Shown in pieces: positions 6,032 to 12,641 of a stretch of DNA of 12,643 bases (its first letter is position 1; the number at the start of each line of letters is the position of its first letter). The notes beneath the pieces were generated by a model that was not told where the DNA came from, did not search any database, and saw only the letters and a program-made list of their open reading frames with translations. Source of the DNA: JAGOQQ01 sp031973235 (GTDB lineage: Bacteria; Patescibacteriota; Minisyncoccia; Phycocordibacterales; UBA9973); assembly GCA_031973235.1 (NCBI GenBank), contig DALYDM010000017.1, positions 1-12,643 on the forward strand, given 5' to 3'. Both the position numbers and the translations under genes were made by a program.

Positions 6032-6040
6032 ACTATACCA
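6032..6040 (-). promoter_or_regulatory. Candidate extended -10 promoter for the S1 gene
   Basis: Minus strand TGGTATAGT (6040-6032): an extended -10 with TATAGT one base off consensus. Only a weak -35 (TTTCTC, 18-nt spacer) is visible. Transcription would start near 6025, giving the long S1 leader. It is back to back with the plus-strand promoter at 6064-6091. Confidence 0.5.
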
Positions 6041-6063
6041 TAAAAATGTGATTATGAGAAATA

Positions 6064-6091
6064 TTGACACAATCCAATTTTTAAGTATAAT
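6064..6091 (+). promoter_or_regulatory. Full-consensus promoter for the 6117 gene
   Basis: TTGACA (6064-6069), 16-nt spacer, TATAAT (6086-6091): both hexamers match the sigma-70 consensus exactly. The start would be near 6098, leaving a leader of about 19 nt that contains no Shine-Dalgarno. It is the strongest promoter seen in the window. Confidence 0.88.
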
Positions 6092-6116
6092 GAAATCAAA
6101 CCTTAAACACATTTAA

Positions 6117-6659
6117 ATGAAAAAAAACGCATCATTAACCGACCGACTCAATGAGTCACTTGATTTCGTCTTTGGCGAAAAGAAACGATATTTCGTAAGA
6201 GGACTTTGTTTCCTTGGAATCGGATTTGTCATTTCAATGGCATATCTCGCACTACTTTCCCTTGCGGAAGGTACAAAAAAATCAATTTTTGAAATTGCAT
6301 TGACGGAAACATCAACTCTCAATTTCTGGCTCACAGTTGGAATGGGGTTGCTGCTTGGCACTTCAGGAGTTGTTATTATGTTTTTTCGGAAGTTTCCATG
6401 GATAAAAGAAAACCCGGGTTGGTTTACTTTTTCTGTGGCGAGTGTTTCGATTGTTCTTGCTATCATTGGGCTGACCAATCAGCTCGGATTTCTATCTGTG
6501 ATTGCAAACACTGTTGTCATAGTTTTTATTATCGGCTATTTTTCAAAACCAGCGTATGACAGCTGGAAGGAGATAAAGTCTTTTAATCGAAAGATGACAC
6601 AAGACTATGGTCGTGGTGTTGGTGCTGAGTCAATGCCTTGGTATGAAAAAGGCAAATAG
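6117..6659 (+). CDS. Four-helix membrane protein, unknown function
   Basis: A 180-residue integral membrane protein I cannot place in a family. A charged N-terminus with DRLNESLDFVFGEKKRYF (9-26) precedes four likely membrane helices at about 28-50, 69-90, 101-120 and 123-142. A charged cytoplasmic-looking tail (KEIKSFNRKMTQDYGRG, 151-167) ends in ESMPWYEKGK. With an even helix number both ends should face the cytoplasm, consistent with their positive charge. No enzyme motif or conserved polar residues within the helices suggest a transporter. It is a single-gene transcript: a full-consensus promoter in front and a strong hairpin terminator right behind. The ATG at 6117 is the natural start, after an in-frame TAA-rich stretch. 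The promoter strength suggests abundant expression (inference). Confidence 0.82.
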   Translation: MKKNASLTDRLNESLDFVFGEKKRYFVRGLCFLGIGFVISMAYLALLSLAEGTKKSIFEIALTETSTLNFWLTVGMGLLLGTSGVVIMFFRKFPWIKENPGWFTFSVASVSIVLAIIGLTNQLGFLSVIANTVVIVFIIGYFSKPAYDSWKEIKSFNRKMTQDYGRGVGAESMPWYEKGK

Positions 6660-6680
6660 TTAACAAAGGGAAGGATTTTT

Positions 6681-6716
6681 GCCGTCTGAATTTCGATTCA
6701 GGCGGCTTTTTTATTT
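6681..6716 (+). terminator. Rho-independent terminator after the membrane protein gene
   Basis: Stem GCCGTCTGAAT (6681-6691) with ATTCAGGCGGC (6696-6706), 11 bp with one U-G pair, closed by a UUCG tetraloop and followed by TTTTTTATTT (6707-6716). A textbook intrinsic terminator 22 nt after the stop codon. Its T-tract sits where the -35 of the next promoter would be. Confidence 0.93.
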
Positions 6717-6726
6717 GGCACATTTT

Positions 6727-6735
6727 TGGTATAAT
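6727..6735 (+). promoter_or_regulatory. Extended -10 promoter, leaderless, for the 6742 gene
   Basis: TGGTATAAT: a perfect TATAAT (6730-6735) with the TG extended -10 element. Only 6 nt separate the box from the ATG at 6742, so transcription should begin at or next to the start codon. No good -35; the preceding terminator T-tract occupies that position. Confidence 0.75.
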
Positions 6736-6741
6736 GTATGT

Positions 6742-7374
6742 ATGATTATTTCTTATTTCGGAAAGCAGTTTTTCAAGGTGCAGTATGGAGATACTGTGCT
6801 TGCTTTTAATCCTATTAGTAAAGATTCTAAGACTGGCAAACCTTCTCGTTTTGGTGCTGATATTGTGCTTTCGACTACAAATCATCCTGATTACAACGGA
6901 CTCGAAATGGTCTCACATGGTGATACAGTGCCGTTTGCCATCAAAGGTCCGGGAGATTATGAGGTAAAAGGTATTTTCATCAAAGGCATCATGAATGAGT
7001 GCATGCGTGATGGAAAGAAATTTTATAACACAATCTACACTCTTACTGTAGATAATATCTCGTTATGTTTTCTCGGAGCGACGACAACACCAAAACTTTC
7101 TTCTGATATTCGTGGCCAAATTGATGATGTGGATGTAGTCTTTGTACCAATCGGAGCAAACGACACCATTACTCCATCTGAAGCATATGCCATTGCAACA
7201 TCACTTGAACCAAAACTCATAATTCCGATGGATTTCGAGGATGCAGGCAAGGACGCCCTTAAAACATTTTTGAAAGAAGGTGGCGATGAAAAAGTTACTC
7301 CACTTGATAAGCTCACAATTAAAAGAAAAGATATCGAAGGCAAAGCAGGTGAGATTGTTGTATTGAGTGCATAA
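6742..7374 (+). CDS. Metallo-beta-lactamase-fold protein with degenerate metal site
   Basis: A 210-residue protein of the small beta-lactamase-fold group (COG2220 / UPF0173-like). Recognisable parts are the first strands (MIISYFGKQFFKVQYGDTVL), ADIVLSTTNHPDYNG (39-53) in place of the HxHxDH loop, GPGDYEVKGIFIKGI (69-83), SLCFLGATTTPKLS (107-120), FVPIGANDTITPSEAYAIA (134-152) and PKLIIPMDF (157-165). Canonical enzymes have THDHxDH and IPMHY. Here only His48 and Asp50 of the loop remain, and the late His is Asp164, so normal two-zinc hydrolysis looks unlikely. An upstream in-frame ATG (6679) would run through the terminator and promoter, so 6742 is the start. It is followed after 8 nt by a one-helix membrane protein. 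Fold assignment is firm; function is unknown. Confidence 0.87.
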   Translation: MIISYFGKQFFKVQYGDTVLAFNPISKDSKTGKPSRFGADIVLSTTNHPDYNGLEMVSHGDTVPFAIKGPGDYEVKGIFIKGIMNECMRDGKKFYNTIYTLTVDNISLCFLGATTTPKLSSDIRGQIDDVDVVFVPIGANDTITPSEAYAIATSLEPKLIIPMDFEDAGKDALKTFLKEGGDEKVTPLDKLTIKRKDIEGKAGEIVVLSA

Positions 7375-7382
7375 AAATTAGA

Positions 7383-7772
7383 ATGCAAAAGCTTTTACAC
7401 AAATTACGATCACGTTCACTTCGTGAAAGACAAAGAATCGTGTACGGAAGTGCATTTGTCATTACACTTCTTATTTGTGGTATTTGGCTTTCGTTACTTC
7501 AATTTGATAAAAGAAATCAGAAAGACACTGAATCAACAAGTGATCAATTTGCACCATTAAAATCACTTTCAAATGGCGTGCGTTCAATGTGGTCCAATGC
7601 ACAATATTCAGTTTCAAAAAAGCCCGAGGTTTCTGGAAAACCAGCCACTGAGACACAGAGTGTCAACAATGAATCACCTTCTGAAAAAAAGATTGAACAG
7701 GAGCCAGGTGGGCAGATTATCCTTGAACCACAACCTGTAGAGGTCGACTCGTCAACTCCAATATCAAACTAA
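7383..7772 (+). CDS. Single-pass membrane protein with disordered tail, unknown function
   Basis: A 129-residue protein with no family I can name. A very basic N-terminus (MQKLLHKLRSRSLRERQR, 1-18) precedes one membrane helix (about 20-40, VYGSAFVITLLICGIWLSLL). A polar, low-complexity tail rich in Ser, Glu, Gln and Pro runs from about 45 to the end. The positive-inside rule puts the N-terminus in the cytoplasm and the tail outside. It lacks a signal-peptidase or lipoprotein site. It starts 8 nt after the beta-lactamase-fold gene and is probably co-transcribed with it, so it may anchor or partner that protein. Its stop codon overlaps the promoter-like sequence of gyrA. The ATG is the only one in frame near the gene start; no Shine-Dalgarno precedes it. 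Confidence 0.8.
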   Translation: MQKLLHKLRSRSLRERQRIVYGSAFVITLLICGIWLSLLQFDKRNQKDTESTSDQFAPLKSLSNGVRSMWSNAQYSVSKKPEVSGKPATETQSVNNESPSEKKIEQEPGGQIILEPQPVEVDSSTPISN

Positions 7773-7785
7773 AATATAGTACAAT
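7772..7785 (+). promoter_or_regulatory. Candidate promoter for gyrA
   Basis: AAATATAGTACAAT with the -10 box TACAAT at 7780-7785, 14 nt before the gyrA ATG, implying a leader of about 7 nt. The same 14 bases precede lepB on the other strand (2262-2249). No clear -35. It begins on the last base of the preceding gene's stop codon. Confidence 0.55.
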
Positions 7786-7799
7786 ATTAATCATACGTT

Positions 7800-10274
7800 A
7801 TGGCAAAAAAAGACATCGCTCCAAAAAATGAAGAACCAGAGGTACCACGACAATCAATAGTACCGATCAATATTGTCACAGAAATGAAGGACTCATATTT
7901 GTCATATGCGATGTCTGTTATTGTATCTCGTGCGCTTCCTGATGCTCGAGATGGGCTTAAGCCTGTACACAGAAGAATTTTGTACTCAATGCATGAAAAC
8001 GGTCTTACTGCGTCTGCAAAATTTCGCAAGTCTGCCTTTATTGTGGGAGACGTGCTCGGTAAATATCACCCACACGGTGACACTGCTGTGTATGATTCGA
8101 TGGTAAACATGGCACAAGAATTTTCATATCGATATCCTCTTGTTCTTGGACAAGGAAACTTTGGTTCGATTGATGGAGATGCTGCTGCAGCGATGCGTTA
8201 CACTGAGGCGAAAATGTCTAAAATTTCAGGTGAACTTCTTCGTGATATCGAAAAAGATACTGTAGACTTTCGCCCAAACTACGATACTACACGAAAGGAG
8301 CCTGTAGTGCTTCCTGCGTCTGTACCAGGGCTACTTTTGAATGGAACACTTGGAATTGCAGTTGGTATGGCGACAAATATTCCTCCGCACAACCTCGGAG
8401 AGCTCATTGATGCATGTACACATCTTGTTGAGCATCCTGATGCAACCACTGAAGACTTGCTTGAATTTGTGAAAGGTCCGGATTTTCCAACTGGAGGACT
8501 TGTGTATGGAGAAAAAGATCTTGCTCATGCATATGCGACAGGGCGTGGTGGAGTTGTGTGTCGCGGACATGCAGAAATCACTGAACTTAAGTCTGGGCAA
8601 TCACAGATTATCATTACTTCACTTCCATATCGTGTAAACAAGTCTGATCTCATCACAAACATTGTTGATCTCATCCAAGAGAAAAAACTCGAAGGTATCA
8701 AAGATATTCGCGATCTCTCGACACGTGATATTCGTGTTGTGATTGATTTGAAGAATGGAGTTCATCCGCAAAAGGTATTGAACTACATTTACAAACATAC
8801 TCAACTTGAATCAAATTTCAATTTCAACATGGTTGCACTTGTTGATGGAATCCCACAGACATTGTCATTGAAGTCACTTCTCAATGAGTTTTTGTTACAC
8901 CGAAGAGAGGTTGTGCGACGAAGAACAGAATTTGATTTACGAAAAGCAAAAGATCGTGAGCATATCTTGCTTGGACTCAAAAAAGCACTAGATCATATCG
9001 ATAAAGTTATTTCAATAATTCGCGCATCAAAAGATACTCTTACTGCAAAAGTAAACTTGATAAAAGAATTTAAGTTTTCAGATATTCAAGCGACAGCAAT
9101 TCTCGAAATGAGATTGCAGAAACTCGCTGGTCTTGAACGAAAAAATGTTGAACTTGAACTCAAAGAGAAGCAAGACCTTATAAAAGAGCTTGAAGCGCTT
9201 CTCGCAAGCCCAAAGAAGATTCTTGGAGTAATCGCAAGTGAACTTGGTGAAATCAAAGAAAAGTATGCTGACGAGCGAAAATCTCGCATCATAAAAGGTG
9301 GTGTTAAACTAATCAATGTTGAAGATCTCATCCCAGAAAAGGAATCTGTGCTTGTCTTTACACAAGGTGGATATGTGAAGCGCACAGACCCAAGTGAATA
9401 TCGCACACAAAAGCGTGGAGGCGTAGGTGTGATTGATATGGAAACCAAAGAAGAAGACTTGGTCACCATGCTTGTTACAGCCAATACACACAATGACTTG
9501 CTCTTTTTCACAAACCTCGGAAAGGCATATCAAATGAAAATGTACGACATTCCAGAAGGAAAGCGTGCAACAAAAGGAAAATCAATAATGAACTTCCTTT
9601 CACTTTCTGCAGACGAAAAAGTTCAATCAATTCTCCCTGTTCCAAAGGAAGCAAAAGCTCAAGAAGGTTTGTCGCTTGTGCTCATTACTGAAAAAGGTGT
9701 AGGAAAGAAAATGTCGGCAGAAAGCTTTAAAGATGTTCGACGAAGTGGGTTGATTGCTATCAGGCTTGATAAAGATGATGCACTCAAATCAGCGCTTTTG
9801 GTAGAAAAAGGAGATGACGTACTTCTCGGAAGTCACGAAGGTCAATCTATTCGCTTTAAGGAAAGTGATATTCGCGAAATGGGACGAGCCGCTGGCGGTG
9901 TGCGAGCGATGACACTTAGTAAGAATGATGTGGTTGTATCTGTTGATCTTGTAAAAAAAGGTGATACAGATAGCGCGTTTCTTGTCATGAGTGAAAATGG
10001 TCTAGGAAAGAAAACACCTGTCAAAGAATACAAAGTCCAAAAGCGTGGAGGGTCAGGAGTGCTCACTGCAAAACTTACTCAAAAGACTGGAAAACTTATC
10101 ATCGGAAAAATCGTAAAAGGTGATGGAGAAGGAGAGATGGTAGCGATTTCAAAGAAAGGACAAGTGATTCGAGTAGAACTTCAAGCTATCCCATCACTTG
10201 GAAGACAAACGCAAGGTGTGACAGTTATGAAGCTTCGACCTGGAGACAGTATTGCATCACTTACGATTCTCTAA
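7800..10274 (+). CDS. gyrA: DNA gyrase subunit A
   Basis: Breakage-reunion subunit of DNA gyrase, which introduces negative supercoils with GyrB. The 824-residue protein is of normal length. The N-terminal domain has SYAMSVIVSRALPDARDGLK (35-54), the drug-binding region VGDVLGKYHPHGDTAVYD (82-99) and the catalytic Tyr134 in AAMRYTEAKM (130-139). A tower and coiled-coil region follows to about residue 500. The C-terminal beta-pinwheel (about 505-824) carries the GyrA box QKRGGVG (537-543), which ParC lacks, and a second QKRGGSG (747-753). Thr95 stands at the E. coli Ser83 position and Asp99 at Asp87; Thr there is normal in some species and is not by itself evidence of quinolone resistance. The ATG at 7800 lies 27 nt after the previous stop. 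gyrB is not in this window. Confidence 0.98.
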   Translation: MAKKDIAPKNEEPEVPRQSIVPINIVTEMKDSYLSYAMSVIVSRALPDARDGLKPVHRRILYSMHENGLTASAKFRKSAFIVGDVLGKYHPHGDTAVYDSMVNMAQEFSYRYPLVLGQGNFGSIDGDAAAAMRYTEAKMSKISGELLRDIEKDTVDFRPNYDTTRKEPVVLPASVPGLLLNGTLGIAVGMATNIPPHNLGELIDACTHLVEHPDATTEDLLEFVKGPDFPTGGLVYGEKDLAHAYATGRGGVVCRGHAEITELKSGQSQIIITSLPYRVNKSDLITNIVDLIQEKKLEGIKDIRDLSTRDIRVVIDLKNGVHPQKVLNYIYKHTQLESNFNFNMVALVDGIPQTLSLKSLLNEFLLHRREVVRRRTEFDLRKAKDREHILLGLKKALDHIDKVISIIRASKDTLTAKVNLIKEFKFSDIQATAILEMRLQKLAGLERKNVELELKEKQDLIKELEALLASPKKILGVIASELGEIKEKYADERKSRIIKGGVKLINVEDLIPEKESVLVFTQGGYVKRTDPSEYRTQKRGGVGVIDMETKEEDLVTMLVTANTHNDLLFFTNLGKAYQMKMYDIPEGKRATKGKSIMNFLSLSADEKVQSILPVPKEAKAQEGLSLVLITEKGVGKKMSAESFKDVRRSGLIAIRLDKDDALKSALLVEKGDDVLLGSHEGQSIRFKESDIREMGRAAGGVRAMTLSKNDVVVSVDLVKKGDTDSAFLVMSENGLGKKTPVKEYKVQKRGGSGVLTAKLTQKTGKLIIGKIVKGDGEGEMVAISKKGQVIRVELQAIPSLGRQTQGVTVMKLRPGDSIASLTIL

Positions 10275-10290
10275 CTGTTAGAAGAATAAA

Positions 10291-10335
10291 TAAATCAAAG
10301 AGGGCGTCGGCTATGCCGACGCCCTCTTTGATTTA
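10291..10335 (+). terminator. Long perfect hairpin after gyrA (21-bp arms)
   Basis: Arms 10291-10311 and 10315-10335 are perfect reverse complements around the 3-nt loop TAT, starting 17 nt after the gyrA stop. The core GAGGGCGTCGGC is very GC-rich for this window. The U-rich part (CTCTTTGATTTA) is inside the stem and no long U-tract follows directly; a T5 run appears only at 10345-10349. It probably ends the gyrA transcript, by the hairpin itself or as an RNA 3'-end protector. Confidence 0.78.
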
Positions 10336-10372
10336 CGTCAATTATTTTTCCCCATTATCTTCAAGCCTATAG

Positions 10373-10381
10373 TGCTACAAT
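10373..10381 (+). promoter_or_regulatory. Candidate extended -10 promoter for the 10397 operon
   Basis: TGCTACAAT: -10 TACAAT (10376-10381) with an upstream TG. It ends 15 nt before the ATG at 10397, so the leader would be about 9 nt. The TACAAT form matches those of lepB and gyrA. No clear -35. Confidence 0.55.
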
Positions 10382-10396
10382 ATATATATTACCTTT

Positions 10397-10927
10397 ATGC
10401 AATTCAAAGACCCGTCAGAAAACATAAAAGAACTTTTTCTCAAAGAAGGTGAGATTGTTGCAGAGCTCGGTGCTGGTAGTGGATGGTACACACGCGAGGC
10501 TTCAAGACGAGTTGGTCACACAGGAAAAGTCTACGCTCTTGAAGTTCAAAAAGAACTTGTAGAAACACTCAAAAACAGAGTCAAAGATGAAGGTCTTGGC
10601 AATGTTGAGTGTATTTGGGCAAATATAGAACTTCGCGGTGGTACAAAACTCGCAGATGGATTGGTAGATGCATCTATTGTAGCGAATGTTCTTTTTCAGA
10701 TCGAAGATAAGGTTGGTTTTGCAAGAGAAGTATCAAGAATCATGAAGCCAAAAGGAATGTTGATGATTATTGATTGGACAGGTGATGGAGCAGGCGCAGG
10801 ACCAAAAGGAGATCATGTGGTAAACGAATCATCAGCAAGAAAACTCTTTGAAGAAACAGGGTTTTCGTATGAAAGAAGTTTTAATCCGGGTACTCATCAT
10901 TATGGAATTATAATGAAAAAAGTTTAA
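10397..10927 (+). CDS. Class I SAM-dependent methyltransferase
   Basis: A 176-residue Rossmann-fold methyltransferase. Motif I is VAELGAGSGWYT (21-32), the glycine loop that binds S-adenosylmethionine. The acidic residue after strand 2 is Glu49 in VYALEVQ, expected to bind the ribose. VDASIVANVLFQ (90-101) matches motif IV, and EVSRIMKPKGMLMIIDW (111-127) is the typical helix and strand 5 of UbiE-like enzymes. It lacks the extra domain of protein-isoaspartate or rRNA methyltransferases, so the substrate cannot be told. It leads an operon with a solute-binding protein (5-nt gap) and a pilin-like protein (2-nt gap), which raises the possibility of a surface or lipid-related substrate (inference only). 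The ATG is preceded by AT repeats with no Shine-Dalgarno. Confidence 0.9.
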   Translation: MQFKDPSENIKELFLKEGEIVAELGAGSGWYTREASRRVGHTGKVYALEVQKELVETLKNRVKDEGLGNVECIWANIELRGGTKLADGLVDASIVANVLFQIEDKVGFAREVSRIMKPKGMLMIIDWTGDGAGAGPKGDHVVNESSARKLFEETGFSYERSFNPGTHHYGIIMKKV

Positions 10928-10932
10928 TATAT

Positions 10933-12258
10933 ATGGCTCAAGAAAAAAGTTCAAAATTTCAACTCATATTATTAGTGGTTTTTGGATTTTTTGTTATTGT
11001 TGCTGTGATGATTTTCTCTGGTGCAGTAAAGGTTGGTAAAGACACTACTTCAAATGCCGGTACACCGATTGTGTTGTGGGGTTCAATTCCAAAGAGTACC
11101 ATGGTCCCACTTCTTGACTCAATCAATGAAAACAATAAAGCATTTAGATTGAGTTACGAATACGTGCCAGTGAAAAATTTTGATGAACAATTAATCGAAG
11201 CACTGGCATCCGGTAAAGGACCTGATTTGATTTTTTTGTCGAATGATTTGATCATTCGATATAGCGACAAGGTGTATCAAATTCCATACGCAAATTATCC
11301 ATTGAAGCAATTTCAGGATACATTTATAAGTGAAGCGGATTTGTACTTAGGAAGTAAGGGTATTTTTGGATTGCCAGTTACCGTCGATCCTCTCGTGATG
11401 TATTACAACAAAGCAATGCTTGATTCTTCTGGAATTCCTGTACCTCCTAAGACATGGCAAGAAATTATTGCACTTATTCCAAGACTCACCATTTCTGATT
11501 CCTCATATAATATTTCTCAAAGTACAATTGCCCTCGGAGAGTTTGATAATATTTCGAATGCAAAAGACTTACTTTCAATGATAATGTTGCAGTTTGGAAC
11601 ATCGATCGTTTCGCGAAATACTGATAAGTTGGAATCAACAATCAACAACACTACAGGAAACACTCAATATCGTCCTGGTCCTCAAGCGTTTGAGTTTTAT
11701 TCGAAGTTTTCAAATCCTGCAGAAAGCACAACGTATACATGGAATGCAGGATTAGAAAATTCTCGAGACATGTTTATTGCAGGAAGTTTGGCGTTTTATA
11801 TTGGGTATGCAAGTGAACTATTTTATATCAAAGAAAGAAATCCAAACTTAGATTTTAATGTCACACTTGTGCCACAACTAGAAGGCGCAAAACTCAAATC
11901 AACTTATGGAAGAATGAATGGAATTGCTATTACAAAAAACTCAAAAAATTTAGCAACCGCGTTTTCTGTGGCAACACAGTTGACTAGTCCTGAAATAGCA
12001 GGGAAAATTGCTACAACCCTTTCGCTCCCTCCTGCACGAAGGGACTTACTCGCGCTTCCTCAGTCTTCACCATATGTGCAAATATTCAATCAGTCATCAC
12101 TAGTCTCAAAAGCATGGCATGACCCTTCTGGTCCTGATACGACATTGTTGTTTAAAGATGCACTTAAGAAGATTAAAACAGGCGCAGAAAATCCTGATAC
12201 GATGGTAAATAAGCTCGATACACAGTTTGATATTTTACTTAATCAAATTAGAATATAA
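10933..12258 (+). CDS. Membrane-anchored extracellular solute-binding protein
   Basis: A 441-residue family 1 (SBP_bac_1-like) solute-binding protein, the group that delivers sugars and similar solutes to ABC transporters. After a short charged N-terminus comes a membrane helix (about 9-30, LILLVVFGFFVIVAVMIFSG). The binding domain starts near TPIVLWGSIP (44-53). Typical signatures are GKGPDLIFLSND, then GIFGLPVTVDPLVMYYNK followed by AMLDSSGIPVPPKTWQEI. There is no lipobox cysteine, so it should stay attached by the uncleaved helix instead of a lipid. No ABC permease or ATPase gene lies in the window. The next gene, 2 nt on, encodes a TrbC/VirB2-like pilin, so the protein may serve a surface-appendage system. 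The ligand cannot be predicted. Confidence 0.92.
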   Translation: MAQEKSSKFQLILLVVFGFFVIVAVMIFSGAVKVGKDTTSNAGTPIVLWGSIPKSTMVPLLDSINENNKAFRLSYEYVPVKNFDEQLIEALASGKGPDLIFLSNDLIIRYSDKVYQIPYANYPLKQFQDTFISEADLYLGSKGIFGLPVTVDPLVMYYNKAMLDSSGIPVPPKTWQEIIALIPRLTISDSSYNISQSTIALGEFDNISNAKDLLSMIMLQFGTSIVSRNTDKLESTINNTTGNTQYRPGPQAFEFYSKFSNPAESTTYTWNAGLENSRDMFIAGSLAFYIGYASELFYIKERNPNLDFNVTLVPQLEGAKLKSTYGRMNGIAITKNSKNLATAFSVATQLTSPEIAGKIATTLSLPPARRDLLALPQSSPYVQIFNQSSLVSKAWHDPSGPDTTLLFKDALKKIKTGAENPDTMVNKLDTQFDILLNQIRI

Positions 12259-12260
12259 TT

Positions 12261-12641
12261 ATGTATAAAAAGATTGTTGCATATTTGATTTCGTTTGCTT
12301 TTTTGCTGGTAATCGCAATGCCTGCTGTACTTCATGCACAGGGCAATTTGATTCCTTGTGATGGAGAAGACTGTAATTTTACTCAACTCATGATACTTTT
12401 CAACAATGTAATAAATTTCCTACTCTTTACCCTAGCTACACCGTTTGCGGCAATTGTCTTTGCGTATGCGGGCTGGTTGTATTTAAGATCTGGAGATAAC
12501 CCAAGCAACAAATCAAAAGCAAAGGGAATGTTTATTAAGATGTTGATCGGGTATGTGGTCGCGCTTGGAGCGTATCTTATTGTTAAAGTAATAATGCAAG
12601 GTCTTGGCTTTGACGCTACAAACTTTGATGCATTTTATTAA
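12261..12641 (+). CDS. TrbC/VirB2-like pilin protein
   Basis: A 126-residue protein with the layout of type IV secretion major pilins. A signal peptide (basic MYKK, then a hydrophobic stretch to about 22) has a likely signal-peptidase cut after HA (Ala26). The mature part has a cysteine pair (Cys33, Cys38 in IPCDGEDC), a first membrane helix (about 45-73, ending FAYAGWLYLRSG), a short polar loop DNPSNKSKAKG (79-89), and a second helix (about 91-114). Such pilins are inserted as helical hairpins and assembled into conjugation-type pili; similar proteins recur in Patescibacteria genomes (recalled, not searched). It follows the solute-binding protein by 2 nt, and the stop codon ends two bases before the window edge, so further genes of the operon may be missing. 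lepB in this window could supply the processing enzyme. Confidence 0.85.
   Translation: MYKKIVAYLISFAFLLVIAMPAVLHAQGNLIPCDGEDCNFTQLMILFNNVINFLLFTLATPFAAIVFAYAGWLYLRSGDNPSNKSKAKGMFIKMLIGYVVALGAYLIVKVIMQGLGFDATNFDAFY

Noticed and set aside
5792..6043. Plus-strand ORF across the S1 start and leader, with an AGGAGGG string at 5971-5977
   Set aside because: It is antisense to the S1 N-terminus and leader; no start codon lies at a proper distance after the AGGAGGG, and the sequence is better explained by RNA stems on the minus strand.
6679..6741. N-terminal extension of the beta-lactamase-fold protein
   Set aside because: The extension is encoded by the hairpin terminator and the extended -10 promoter, so it is not expected to be in the mRNA.
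8046..8096. Quinolone resistance in GyrA
   Set aside because: Thr95 at the E. coli Ser83 position is wild type in some species and Asp99 is kept; resistance cannot be claimed.
9086..9511. Minus-strand ORF inside gyrA
   Set aside because: Ser-rich antisense shadow of the gyrase C-terminal region without promoter or family features.
7800..10274. ParC instead of GyrA
   Set aside because: A GyrA box (QKRGGVG, 537-543) and a full-length C-terminal pinwheel are present.
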